This document shows, in pieces, positions 21,465 to 30,035 of a DNA stretch of 64,000 nt. Under the pieces are notes generated by a model. The model saw only the letters and a list, made by a program, of their open reading frames with translations, was not told where the DNA came from and made no database searches. Within the stretch, counting starts at the first letter, position 1, and each line of letters begins with the position of its first letter. Source of the stretch: Planctomycetota bacterium (GTDB lineage Bacteria; Planctomycetota; Planctomycetia; Planctomycetales; Planctomycetaceae); assembly GCA_030836185.1 (NCBI GenBank), contig JAURQH010000052.1, positions 48,485 through 112,484 of the forward strand. Reading direction: 5' to 3'. The translations under genes and the position numbers were made by a program.

Positions 21465-21628
21465 GTTTCAGCGGATGAGTCCAAACGCATCTTGACATCC
21501 CGATGTGTTAGACGGATGCTGGATAAATACCGTTTGCGAAATTCGCATTTGATCCCACCTTGATTCCCACGAAAGGCTCACCAATCCTCCCCGGTGAAAC
21601 TATCGTCGAAACACAGCAGGACACCTTC

Positions 21629-23569
21629 ATGCTCCATCCGCTCCGCAAAGATATTTCGACCTTCCTGTTTATTGCTCTGAGCATCATTGCAATCGTTCCG
21701 CAAATCGTCACAGCACAAGAAACACCGACAGACGAACAGATCGCGGGATGGAAAACAGAAGCTGATCAATTTTTAGTGAAAGCGGAAGCCCAACAGAAGC
21801 TGATCACGCAGAAGCAGGAACAACTGCTGACTTCTCAGCGTGAATTCACAGAACATAAACGGGCATTAAAAGCGGCAGAAGAAACTATTGCAAAGGCAGA
21901 GGAAACTTTAAAACCGCTGAAAGAAGCTGTCACCAAAGCCGAGGGTGAACTGAAGCCACTGACAGAGTCTGCAACAAAAGCCAAAGAAGCTGCTGAAGCC
22001 GCAAAAGGGACCGACCAAGAAAAAGCAATGGCAGATGCGGCAACGAAGGCAGTCACCGCTGAAGACGCCGCCAAGAAAAAACTGACTGACGCACAAGCTG
22101 CGGTGTCAGGCGCAGAAAAAAACATTACTGATGCAAAAGCCAGCATCGATCCATTGAAACAAAAGATTGCGGTGTCCGAAAAAATGGTTGCCGATATTCA
22201 ACAAGAGATCCAACAAGCCAATCAACAACTCGTCACTTTGACCGCTCAAGAGGTTGATGTCCGTAAGAAATATCAAACCGCACTCATCAACCAAGGGAAG
22301 CTAGTTTCGTTCACGCACGGCGTGGCCCCCATTTTCGCAAAGCGCTGTCTGGCGTGCCATAACGCAAGGACTGCCAAAGGGCGATACAACATGGAAACTT
22401 ATGCGGCCATTATGAAAGGTGGCGAATCGGGTGTTGTCGTTGATCCGGGAGACGGTGATTTATCGACACTGTTCATCATGTGCGAAGACGGTTCGATGCC
22501 CAAAGATTCAGACCCTCTTTCAGCGGAAGAAATTGCCCGGATCAAAAAATGGATCAATACGGGAGCCATTCTTGACGCGGGAATCTCCAGTTCAGCCGAA
22601 TTAATAACGGTCATTCCCAAAGAGCCACAACCGACTCCCCCCGAATCTTACCGTGTCACCTTACCGGTCACAGCACTCGCATTTTCTCCCGATGGAAAAC
22701 AAATCGCAAGTTCAGGATATCACGAAGTCTTGATCTGGAATGCAGAAACGGGTGAATTGCTGAAACGAATCTCCAATGTTGCCGAACGAATCTACGACTT
22801 GAATTACAGTCCCGATGGAATAAAATTGGCAGTGGCTGCTGGTACTCCGGCTCAAATTGGAGAAGCAAAGGTTTTCGACATCAGCAGCGGCAATGTGCTG
22901 GCTGATCTTGTCCGAACCGGTGATGCTGTTTTTGCCGTCGCATTCAGCCCGGATGGTCAAAGATTGGCAATTGGCTGTGCTGACCGATCCATTCGTATCT
23001 ATGATGCCAATAATTACGCCGAACAACTGATGGTCGAAGACCACGCCGACTGGGTCCATGACATCGCTTGGGCACCCGACGGATCAAAACTGGTCTCCGC
23101 CTCCCGCGATAAAACCGCTAAAATATTTAACGCACAGACCGGTGATTCACTCATCACATTCAACACACATAACAATACAGTGCATGCTGTGGCGTTCACA
23201 CCAGACGGAAAGCAAATCGTTTCCAGTGGTGCAGATCGCCAATTGCGAATCTGGAATGTCGCAGACGCCAAACAGGCCAGAAACATCGGAGGGTTCGCCG
23301 ATGAAGTCTTCGGCATCAGTGTCACAGCAGAAGGAGATGTCTTCAGTGTTTCTGCCGACAAGAATGCCCGACGACACACAATTGCCAACGGAAAAGCCGT
23401 CAAAGCCTATTCGGGACACGCCGATTGGGTCTATGCTCTCGCACGACATGCGGAATCAAAACGAATTGCGACCGGGGCATACGATGGCACAATCCGCATT
23501 TGGGACGAAAATGAAGCCAAGGTTCTTAAGGAATGGAAAGCCGCTCCGGGCTTAGCAATAAATCCCTGA
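21629..23569 (+). CDS. Secreted planctomycete cytochrome c / coiled-coil / WD40 protein
   Basis: About 646 residues from the ATG at 21629, where a signal peptide (FLFIALSIIAIVPQIVTAQ) starts properly; an ATG at 21560 would add 23 residues before it. Residues 35-225 form a long Ala/Glu/Lys coiled coil. The cytochrome-type domain follows, with heme motif CLACH at 240-244 and GSMPKDSDPLSAEEI downstream supplying the likely axial Met. From about residue 340 to the end are WD40 blades, for example VTALAFSPDGKQIASSG, VFAVAFSPDGQRLAIG, VHAVAFTPDGKQIVSSG and DGTIRIWDEN. Such fusions are typical of planctomycetes and are exported; the role of the heme and the partners are unknown. Confidence 0.88.
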   Translation: MLHPLRKDISTFLFIALSIIAIVPQIVTAQETPTDEQIAGWKTEADQFLVKAEAQQKLITQKQEQLLTSQREFTEHKRALKAAEETIAKAEETLKPLKEAVTKAEGELKPLTESATKAKEAAEAAKGTDQEKAMADAATKAVTAEDAAKKKLTDAQAAVSGAEKNITDAKASIDPLKQKIAVSEKMVADIQQEIQQANQQLVTLTAQEVDVRKKYQTALINQGKLVSFTHGVAPIFAKRCLACHNARTAKGRYNMETYAAIMKGGESGVVVDPGDGDLSTLFIMCEDGSMPKDSDPLSAEEIARIKKWINTGAILDAGISSSAELITVIPKEPQPTPPESYRVTLPVTALAFSPDGKQIASSGYHEVLIWNAETGELLKRISNVAERIYDLNYSPDGIKLAVAAGTPAQIGEAKVFDISSGNVLADLVRTGDAVFAVAFSPDGQRLAIGCADRSIRIYDANNYAEQLMVEDHADWVHDIAWAPDGSKLVSASRDKTAKIFNAQTGDSLITFNTHNNTVHAVAFTPDGKQIVSSGADRQLRIWNVADAKQARNIGGFADEVFGISVTAEGDVFSVSADKNARRHTIANGKAVKAYSGHADWVYALARHAESKRIATGAYDGTIRIWDENEAKVLKEWKAAPGLAINP

Positions 23570-23598
23570 CAGACCACAAAGTAGCTTTGACATTTCTC

Positions 23599-23877
23599 TC
23601 AGTTGATTGAAATTGTCATTACAGTTTCATCTTGCCTGAGAACCAGTCGTTCTTGTATCAGGACTTCTCGCGTTAAAGTGAAGTCGCCATCACTCCGTGA
23701 CGCATAAAAGACTTCATCACAAGAGACTAAACCGGGGGCAATGAAGTGCTGAAAATCGAGCGGCAATAACTCGAACAGAATTGCTCCGACTGCCACTACG
23801 AAAAGCGGCTTAAAAAGAGCAAATTCACCTGACGCCTTTTTTCTCTCTGGATTCGAAGAACTTCTACGAAATAACAT
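23599..23877 (-). CDS. Small hypothetical protein with one membrane segment
   Basis: A 92-residue frame with GAGA about eight bases before the ATG at 23877. It starts basic (MLFRRSSSNPERKKASG), has one hydrophobic segment (LFVVAVGAILFELL, about residues 26-40), and a polar C-terminal part. A start at 23937 would add 20 residues. No family recognised. Convergent with the cytochrome c/WD40 gene, stopping 29 bases from it. Confidence 0.45.
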   Translation of the reverse strand: MLFRRSSSNPERKKASGEFALFKPLFVVAVGAILFELLPLDFQHFIAPGLVSCDEVFYASRSDGDFTLTREVLIQERLVLRQDETVMTISIN

Positions 23878-24368
23878 CGGTTCTCTTTCAGGTTGGAAGT
23901 AATTCTGCCCGGATTCCTTTCCGAACGCATGTAACAAAGCGGGCGAGATGATCGAGGTAGGTTTAAGTGATCGTGCTTTGTTACCAGGCGGGCAACTTGG
24001 TTACGTGACAGAAAAGCAACATGTGTGCCAAGTGAGAATGACAGTGCGTTTTCGACAGAGATATTTCGTCTTTCTGGTTTGCAGATTGCACGAAGATTAT
24101 GCATCGTTGCATCCACTCGAAATTTCACGTCTCGTTTCTGCACTTGAATTAGGCATAATCGTAGCCCCCAATCATCAAAGTTCTGTGAACAACGGGGGAA
24201 GAATCATTGGTGAGCGAATGATTTTCACATTCGCCCAGCCGATAAGCAAAGAGTCGCACGGATGCTTTGCAGAAATTCCACAAAACGAGGAAGCGGCCTG
24301 CCAATGAAATATTCCCCTGGCGATAATTTTCCTCATTTTATACAAAGCAAATATGAAAGGAGTCGCAA
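23878..24368. other. Intergenic region, no supported gene
   Basis: About 490 bases. Overlapping frames occur on both strands (23948-24307 plus, 23796-24143 minus), but none has a good ribosome site or family signature. The strong AAAGGAG before the next gene lies at its end. Confidence 0.45.
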
Positions 24369-24791
24369 ATGCTTTGGGGATTCATTTTCACATTTCTCAT
24401 CGGCGTAATTTGGATCTCAGTGGTCTTGCGGAGAGCATCTTGTTTTGAGAAACAATGTAAGACTGGAAATGATTCTTCAGCACCAAAATCCAGAGAGAAG
24501 CCCGCCTTACTCGAGACCGCCAAAGAGTGTCACCAAGTCTTGCAGTCTCTTGAAGAACAGAAAATACAGTTCCATCATCGGCTGGCGATGTTGGATGAAA
24601 TGATTGAGAAATCAGACCGCGAGATTGTCCGCATGCAAGAGCAGCTTGGACGGATGGACGCCATCAAATCATCACCGCTCTCAGAAACCGATCACGAAAT
24701 GCTGAATCTCCTCCACGCGGGAGGTTACGATGCTGCGGAAATCGCCAGACTGACTCAGCGTAGCATCGATGATCTCGATCAATCTGCATGA
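24369..24791 (+). CDS. Membrane-anchored coiled-coil protein, unknown role
   Basis: A 140-residue protein with a very good ribosome site (AAAGGAG, six bases before the ATG). Residues 1-20 are one membrane helix (LWGFIFTFLIGVIWISVVL), residues 45-105 a coiled coil (LQSLEEQKIQFHHRLAMLDE and on), and the C-terminal 30 residues read like a small helix-turn-helix (MLNLLHAGGYDAAEIARLTQ). The plan resembles small envelope-stress or division accessory proteins, but I do not recognise a family. Convergent with the sulfatase gene, nine bases away. Confidence 0.65.
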   Translation: MLWGFIFTFLIGVIWISVVLRRASCFEKQCKTGNDSSAPKSREKPALLETAKECHQVLQSLEEQKIQFHHRLAMLDEMIEKSDREIVRMQEQLGRMDAIKSSPLSETDHEMLNLLHAGGYDAAEIARLTQRSIDDLDQSA

Positions 24792-24800
24792 AAGGCAGAA

Positions 24801-26237
24801 TTATTTCTGTTCAGATTGACGCTTGTGTAATTGTTGAGACAACTGAGTAACGACCGACTCATGCTTTTGGGAATCAATCAAGTTGGTGAACTCCTCGGGA
24901 TCATTCTCGTAGTCGTAAAGCTCTCGACCGTATTTCCCGTGTTCTCCCCATTCCGTGTATCGATAACGATCCGTTCTGAGAGTGTAACCCTTGGCTTTCA
25001 CCTTATACTTTTGACGGAATTCCGGGCCACGGCTGACTGTCACAGTAAATGCCGTATCACGGACAGATTGCTGTGGATCTTTCAAGACGGGAACCAAACT
25101 TACGCCCATCACATGTTCTGGCGTTGATAAGCCAGCAAGTTCAGTCAGTGTCGGATACAGGTCAATCATTTCCGCCACATGGGGCGCGGTTTCCCCGGCT
25201 GTCTTCATGCCGGGGAGAGAAATAATCATCGGCACACGACACGATCCCTCGAACAGATCTCCTTTTTGCCACAAACCATGAGCGCCCAAGTGATATCCAT
25301 GATCGGAGACAAATACAATGATCGTATTTTCATCCAGTTTGAGTCTTGTCAGTGAATCGAGTAGTTGACCGACCAGTGTGTCCATCAAAGAAATCGAGGC
25401 GTAATAGGCTTGGATAATTTCTTTCCGTTGAGGAACCGTTAATTCACGTTGCTTCGGTCGGTCGTGCAAAGCCGCCAAAGGAATATCATCACGATCACCT
25501 GGTTTTTCTAAAACAGGATCAATCGCCGCTTGCGGGTATTTTTCAAAGTAATGAGAGGGAGCGACATATGGTGTATGAGGACGATAGAAGCCCATTGCTA
25601 AGAAGAATGGTTTCCCTGTTTTCTCGGGATGATGTTGCTTGAGCAGGTCGATCATTGCCGCTGTGCCAAGTCCGTCAGTGTGCTCTGAGTCCTCACTTTC
25701 GACGTTCAACCAACTCAAAGTTCCGCCATAACTCCCCGGTTTGAGAGAATGAATCTTGCCTTCCAGTTCAACTTTCTTATCAATTCCGCTGGGATTGACC
25801 ACATGCTGCCAAGAAATCGGGTCATCATCACCGGGAGTCCCAATTTGAGTCGGAACACCGTAATGGAATATTTTGCCAACCCGAGCAACATAATATCCGT
25901 TCTGCTTGAAATGCTGCGGCAAAGTCACGACATCGGGTACAACATCACGAAAACTATCTCCATTGGATAGCACGCCCGTTTGATCGGGATACAAGCCGGT
26001 CAAAAAGGACGATCTGGAGGGATTGCAGACAGGGTACTGACAGTAGGCTTTATCAAAGCGGACACCTTTATTTGCCAATCGGTCAATGCTAGGTGATTTC
26101 ACCAAAGAATGGCCGTAACACGAGAGATCACAATTCAGGTCGTCAACCGCGATGAATAACACATTCGGCTTGTCTTCGGCTCCCACCGCCAAAGCGGAAA
26201 AGCTAATCAGCAAGAGCATCAGAGAAAAAGAGCGCAT
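24801..26237 (-). CDS. Secreted sulfatase, iduronate-2-sulfatase-like
   Basis: A 478-residue S1-family sulfatase that cleaves sulfate esters from glycans. The start at 26237 puts a signal peptide first (SLMLLLISFSALAVGA). Metal-binding D32 and D33 sit in FIAVDDLNCDLSCYGH. The formylglycine signature is C71-N-P-S-R75 (cysteine type, needing a maturase that is not in this window). Further marks: VSDHGYHLGAHGLWQKGDLF for the second metal site and MGFYRPHTPYVAPSHYF. Overall order is that of iduronate-2-sulfatase-like enzymes. It follows the mutarotase gene by 22 bases and likely shares its transcript. AGGA lies eight bases before the ATG. Confidence 0.92.
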   Translation of the reverse strand: MRSFSLMLLLISFSALAVGAEDKPNVLFIAVDDLNCDLSCYGHSLVKSPSIDRLANKGVRFDKAYCQYPVCNPSRSSFLTGLYPDQTGVLSNGDSFRDVVPDVVTLPQHFKQNGYYVARVGKIFHYGVPTQIGTPGDDDPISWQHVVNPSGIDKKVELEGKIHSLKPGSYGGTLSWLNVESEDSEHTDGLGTAAMIDLLKQHHPEKTGKPFFLAMGFYRPHTPYVAPSHYFEKYPQAAIDPVLEKPGDRDDIPLAALHDRPKQRELTVPQRKEIIQAYYASISLMDTLVGQLLDSLTRLKLDENTIIVFVSDHGYHLGAHGLWQKGDLFEGSCRVPMIISLPGMKTAGETAPHVAEMIDLYPTLTELAGLSTPEHVMGVSLVPVLKDPQQSVRDTAFTVTVSRGPEFRQKYKVKAKGYTLRTDRYRYTEWGEHGKYGRELYDYENDPEEFTNLIDSQKHESVVTQLSQQLHKRQSEQK

Positions 26238-26259
26238 AGGAGTTCCTGTCTTCAGAAAT

Positions 26260-26694
26260 TTAAGATTCAGAAATGACACCTTTTTTGAGGATTAAGTTAC
26301 CGTACAACGCGGTTTCCCCCGTCGCAACAATCGCGTAGGCCGTACTCGCGCGATCATAAAATTGATATCGCTCCACGAGAGAAAGAGATATCTCACGATG
26401 TTCAGCGGCATCCATCACGCGGCGATACTCACTCCAAACGGCAGGTTCACTCGCAGCATCATCCACCGGCTGCATCACAGCGGCAGGGCTGTCCACAAAA
26501 GTATCAAGCGGAAACAACTGCAAGATAGCGGCAAGTAGCTCCGGGATTTTGTGGCCATCGGCCCTCACCAATCGAGCAGCATGAGAGGCTGCCGGAAAAT
26601 TGGAATCCGCAAGGACGATTTCATCGCCGTGCCCCATTGCCGCGAGCACCTGAAGAAGTTCGGGAGAGAGCAGGGGAGAAATGTTTTTGAGCAT
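26260..26694 (-). CDS. fucU: RbsD/FucU family sugar mutarotase, FucU-like
   Basis: A 144-residue protein of the RbsD/FucU fold, close in length to E. coli FucU (140). It interconverts the anomers of L-fucose or a similar sugar. Motif GHGDEIVLADSNFPA at residues 21-35 supplies catalytic His and Asp; FYDRASTAYAIVATGETALY near the end is the second typical block. The start at 26694 has GAGGA a few bases upstream and gives MLKNISPLLSPELL. It precedes the sulfatase gene by 22 bases on the same strand, so the pair may act on fucose-containing sulfated glycans; that is inference from order. Confidence 0.85.
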   Translation of the reverse strand: MLKNISPLLSPELLQVLAAMGHGDEIVLADSNFPAASHAARLVRADGHKIPELLAAILQLFPLDTFVDSPAAVMQPVDDAASEPAVWSEYRRVMDAAEHREISLSLVERYQFYDRASTAYAIVATGETALYGNLILKKGVISES

Positions 26695-26765
26695 GTTGTC
26701 CTCAACACATTGTTGGCAGTACGACAAAAACTCAGTTTAACAGAAATCACCTTGCCAACCGAGAG

Positions 26766-28070
26766 TTATCCATGATCGTGATGATGACCATCCCCGTGAT
26801 CGTGGTTATGGTCATGATCGTGCGAGTGATCGTGACTATGATCATGATCGTGGCTATGCGACAGTTCCGAAGTCTCTGACTCTGCCACTTCGGAATCACC
26901 GTCAAATAGAAATGCGGCTTCGGCAGCTCGATAGACATCCAATAATGACACTCCCGACTTTTCTGCAAGTTCTGCACAGGAATCGAATTCGGGAGTAAAT
27001 CGCGCCGCTTCGGCATCGCGCCAACCAAGTTTCCCCAAAACATCGCCCCAAGGAGTACGGACAGAAAGCTGTTCACGTCTACGGACAGAACGATGAATCG
27101 TGCGACGTCGAACTCCAAGAGTCCCGGTTTCCTGGAACAGAATGCCCTCCAGATCGTCCACTTTGGATGGATTGGCAATCACCGACATCATCACACCCGG
27201 ACGGTCTTTCTTCATCTGGATTGCAGTGGTGTAAACATCGAGTGCCCCGGCATCCATCAATTTTTTACGTGCATATCCCAGAACTTCTCCCGAGACATCG
27301 TCCAAGTTGGTTTCCAGAAGGGTGACTTCATCGAGTTCTTTTTCAGGCGTAAATTCGCCTACCAACAATCGCAGCATGTTGGCACGTCCGGGCAGAGTAC
27401 GACTTCCTGCCCCGTATCCAATTTTCTCGATCATCATTGGTGGTAACCCGGGACGAAACTCGTCTACCATCACCTTCACGATGGCCGCGCCGGTGGGAGT
27501 CGTCAATTCTGATTCCACATCGACTTCAGCCAACGGTATCCCTTTAAGAATCTCGGCAGTTGCCGGTGCAGGAATTGCACATACGCCATGAGCGATTTTA
27601 ATCTTCCCATGACCTGTCGGAATGGGACTGCAAATCACTCGCTCCACACCTAAAAGCGAAAACCCAACCGCCGCGCCGACAATGTCGGCAATGGAATCAA
27701 TGGCACCCACCTCATGAAAATGAACGTCTTCCAGCGTCATTCCGTGGACGTGTGCTTCGGCAACACCGATGGCTTGAAATATCGAGAGAGCTGTCTCTTT
27801 CTGTAAAGGCGTCATCACCTCCGAGGACTCGATCATCTTGCGGATATCAGAAAGATGACGGTGAGCGTGCTGAGCAGGATGATCGATGAAAATTTGGGTT
27901 GTTCTGAAGCCGGATTTATTGGCTGGCTGGACGCGCAGCTCGACTCCCGGAATCCCCAATGAGGCGATCGCATCCTGAATTTTCTGGGGATCAACTCCCG
28001 CATCAATAAGAGCGGCGAGTGTCATATCGCCAGAGATACCGGTTGCACAGTCAAGGTAGGCAACAATCAT
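26766..28070 (-). CDS. larC: LarC-type nickel-pincer cofactor biosynthesis protein with His-rich tail
   Basis: A 434-residue LarC (DUF111) protein, which inserts nickel into the pyridinium dithiocarboxylate cofactor of lactate racemase with CTP. It starts MIVAYLDCATGISGDMTLAA, has VHFHEVGAIDSIADIVGAA, CSPIPTGHGKIKIAHG, LTTPTGAAI and LLETNLDDVSGEVLG. The C terminus from about residue 405 is His/Asp-rich (SHSHDHDHSHDHSHD and on), a plausible nickel store. The two halves that are joined by frameshifting in Lactobacillus are in one frame here. larA, larB and larE are not in the window. No overlap with neighbours. Confidence 0.9.
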   Translation of the reverse strand: MIVAYLDCATGISGDMTLAALIDAGVDPQKIQDAIASLGIPGVELRVQPANKSGFRTTQIFIDHPAQHAHRHLSDIRKMIESSEVMTPLQKETALSIFQAIGVAEAHVHGMTLEDVHFHEVGAIDSIADIVGAAVGFSLLGVERVICSPIPTGHGKIKIAHGVCAIPAPATAEILKGIPLAEVDVESELTTPTGAAIVKVMVDEFRPGLPPMMIEKIGYGAGSRTLPGRANMLRLLVGEFTPEKELDEVTLLETNLDDVSGEVLGYARKKLMDAGALDVYTTAIQMKKDRPGVMMSVIANPSKVDDLEGILFQETGTLGVRRRTIHRSVRRREQLSVRTPWGDVLGKLGWRDAEAARFTPEFDSCAELAEKSGVSLLDVYRAAEAAFLFDGDSEVAESETSELSHSHDHDHSHDHSHDHDHNHDHGDGHHHDHG

Positions 28071-28138
28071 GACGCAATCCCCTCGTTTCGAAAAACGTGG
28101 TCAATCAAAGCAGGAAATGATATCCGCGGAATGTCGTC

Positions 28139-28167
28139 AAAGAACGACCGAGTCATCACCGACTCAG
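28139..28167 (-). terminator. Possible terminator after the LSPLE-motif gene
   Basis: On the minus strand a 7-bp stem (28161-28167 with 28148-28154) overlaps the stop codon, has a six-base loop and is followed by a T-rich but interrupted run. Weak. Confidence 0.35.
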
Positions 28168-28829
28168 CCCTTGAAAGCACCTTGCTGACGAGCGATTTCA
28201 ATCGGAGAGAGACCGGATGTATCTGCTGCTGGTTTTGTTTCAGCAGAAGCCTCTTCAGCAACAGTTTCTGGTGGTGCCTCTTCTTCAGCTTTCTCTTCCA
28301 CTTTCTTTTCCGCAGACTCTCCACCCCCTGCACCTTGTTGTCGTGCCTGTTCCAGTGGAGAAAGTTTTTTATTTCCAGCGGCAGAATCCGTTGCTTTGGA
28401 CTCTCCGCTCGCCCCTTGTTGTCGAGCCAACTCTAAAGGAGACAACCCGGCCCCCTTCTGTGGAGCGGGTTTGCTAGCAGACTTGCCACCAGCACCTTGA
28501 GCCCGAGCGGCTTCCAGTGGACTCATACCACCGGCTGCTTTTTTCGGAGCCGCCTTCGCAGCAGGGGCTGCTTTCTTCTCAGCTTTTTCGGGTTCTTTTT
28601 TGGGCAGCGGTTCATCAACGACCGTCAAGTAATCGGGATCGATGTCGTACCACGAAATATCAACCGGATTATCAAACTGGACCAGCACACGGCAGTTCAT
28701 ATTGACAGTTTTGACTTTCCCGGTGAGTCCCTCGAATCGGCGTAGTTCGGGAACATCAGTTTTCACGACGACCCACTGGTCTGTGAGTTCTCGTTTGAGT
28801 TGTTCTGCACGTTCGATCAACATCATCAC
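28164..28829 (-). CDS. Protein with small beta domain and four LSPLE-ARQQG motifs
   Basis: A 221-residue protein. Residues 1-75 look like a small beta-barrel with KOW/SH3 character (ELRRFEGLTGKVKTVNMNC, VLVQFDNPVDISWYDIDP). The rest is a disordered Ala/Glu/Lys/Pro chain that carries four copies of a short motif: MSPLEAARAQGA, LSPLELARQQGA, LSPLEQARQQGA and LSPIEIARQQGA, spaced 25-55 residues apart, the last at the C terminus. This reads like a multivalent binding tail. No family recognised. It is 93 bases upstream of larC on the same strand, though the weak hairpin at its stop may separate them. Confidence 0.7.
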   Translation of the reverse strand: MMMLIERAEQLKRELTDQWVVVKTDVPELRRFEGLTGKVKTVNMNCRVLVQFDNPVDISWYDIDPDYLTVVDEPLPKKEPEKAEKKAAPAAKAAPKKAAGGMSPLEAARAQGAGGKSASKPAPQKGAGLSPLELARQQGASGESKATDSAAGNKKLSPLEQARQQGAGGGESAEKKVEEKAEEEAPPETVAEEASAETKPAADTSGLSPIEIARQQGAFKG

Positions 28830-28938
28830 GCAAATACCTTTGGAAGGGTGCGAAACTCAGGAAAGTCCAAGTCGCCGCTCGACTTGCGTCATATTCTCGA
28901 CAATTTAACGCCTGAATTCAAGGCATCTCCAGCGCTTG

Positions 28939-30021
28939 TTATCGCTGATAAATCGGCAAAAACTGATATTCGACCGCCAATCCGAGCACGGCCATGCTCG
29001 TACAATAGATTTTTCCCATGTTCCGCTCGCTACCGAAACTGGAATCCCAACTTCCATCGAGATTTTGTGAGTCCACCAATTGTTCCACAATGGTGTCTCG
29101 GGTCTGCTCCCAATGTTTGCCGCCCACTTTGAACATTCCAACGGAACAATAATAAACGCCATAGAAATAGTAGTTGGAATGAGATCGTAACGGATTATTG
29201 AGCAAATAATCGGCACCGGCGAGTGTTTCGTCTGTTTTGTGGCGTCCGCAGATTTCGAGGCAAAGAATCCCGGTCCCAGTTCGCGTTGGCGTAGGGCCAT
29301 TACTGGGCTGATACCCAAACCCTCCACGACCTCCGGTTGCACAATTTTTCACATATTGAACGGCTTGATCGATATTCTCTGCGGGGACATCCATGCCGAT
29401 ATTCTTTGCCGCTCGTAGAGCCAACAGCTGCCATCCTGTGACTGATAAATCCGCATCTCGACTAGATGGTTCGTATCTCCAGCCACCCGCATGCCGACTC
29501 CCTTTCGGAACATTTTGGGCCGCAAGAATCAAGGCGATGGCCTTCGTTAAAACTTCTCGACATTGGATCGCATCTTCCTTATCCAGCATTCCGATCACTT
29601 CTGCCAACATCAACGCGCTAATTCCATGACTGTACATCGGACCGTGACTTTTCTTGCGGATCAGCAAACCATTTTGTTGCTGTTGCTCCATCACCCAACG
29701 TATTCCCTGAACAATTTGATCGCCGTAAGGGCCTTCCCCCGGCACGTGACCGGCGGCCAGAAATGACATCACCCCGAGAGAAGTGGCTGCCGTCGATTCA
29801 CCATAAGCCTGAACCACCCACGATCCATTTTCTCGCTGTTGATTCGACAGAAACTTGAGTGCCCGCACGATGGCAGCATCGACTTCTTTTTCTTCCTGAG
29901 ATCGATCTTGAGCGGTTGCAGTGAGCGGACCGCTCATAAGGATGCTTACAAACAACAGAACTATCACCACTCTGTGTTGAAGAGTTTGAGAGGGACTTAA
30001 GTAGTGAATGGGTTGTCTCAT
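28939..30021 (-). CDS. Secreted prenyltransferase/squalene-oxidase-repeat protein
   Basis: About 360 residues with an export signal (VVIVLLFVSILMSGPLTATA, ending near residue 35) and then alpha/alpha-barrel repeats of the terpene-cyclase/prenyltransferase type, e.g. LKFLSNQQRENGSWV, AGGWRYEPSSRDADLSVTGW, GRGGFGYQPSNGPTPTRTG and LDGSWDSSF. The DxDD acid motif of true squalene cyclases is not evident, so it may be a binding or assembly protein. It starts just behind the DUF4175 gene, a pairing typical for planctomycetes. An ATG at 30030 is three codons earlier. Confidence 0.82.
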   Translation of the reverse strand: MRQPIHYLSPSQTLQHRVVIVLLFVSILMSGPLTATAQDRSQEEKEVDAAIVRALKFLSNQQRENGSWVVQAYGESTAATSLGVMSFLAAGHVPGEGPYGDQIVQGIRWVMEQQQQNGLLIRKKSHGPMYSHGISALMLAEVIGMLDKEDAIQCREVLTKAIALILAAQNVPKGSRHAGGWRYEPSSRDADLSVTGWQLLALRAAKNIGMDVPAENIDQAVQYVKNCATGGRGGFGYQPSNGPTPTRTGTGILCLEICGRHKTDETLAGADYLLNNPLRSHSNYYFYGVYYCSVGMFKVGGKHWEQTRDTIVEQLVDSQNLDGSWDSSFGSERNMGKIYCTSMAVLGLAVEYQFLPIYQR

Positions 30022-30035
30022 TGAATGCAATCAGA

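Noticed and set aside
23948..24307. 119-residue plus frame and overlapping minus frame
   Set aside because: No ribosome site, no motif, odd composition; treated as chance frames.
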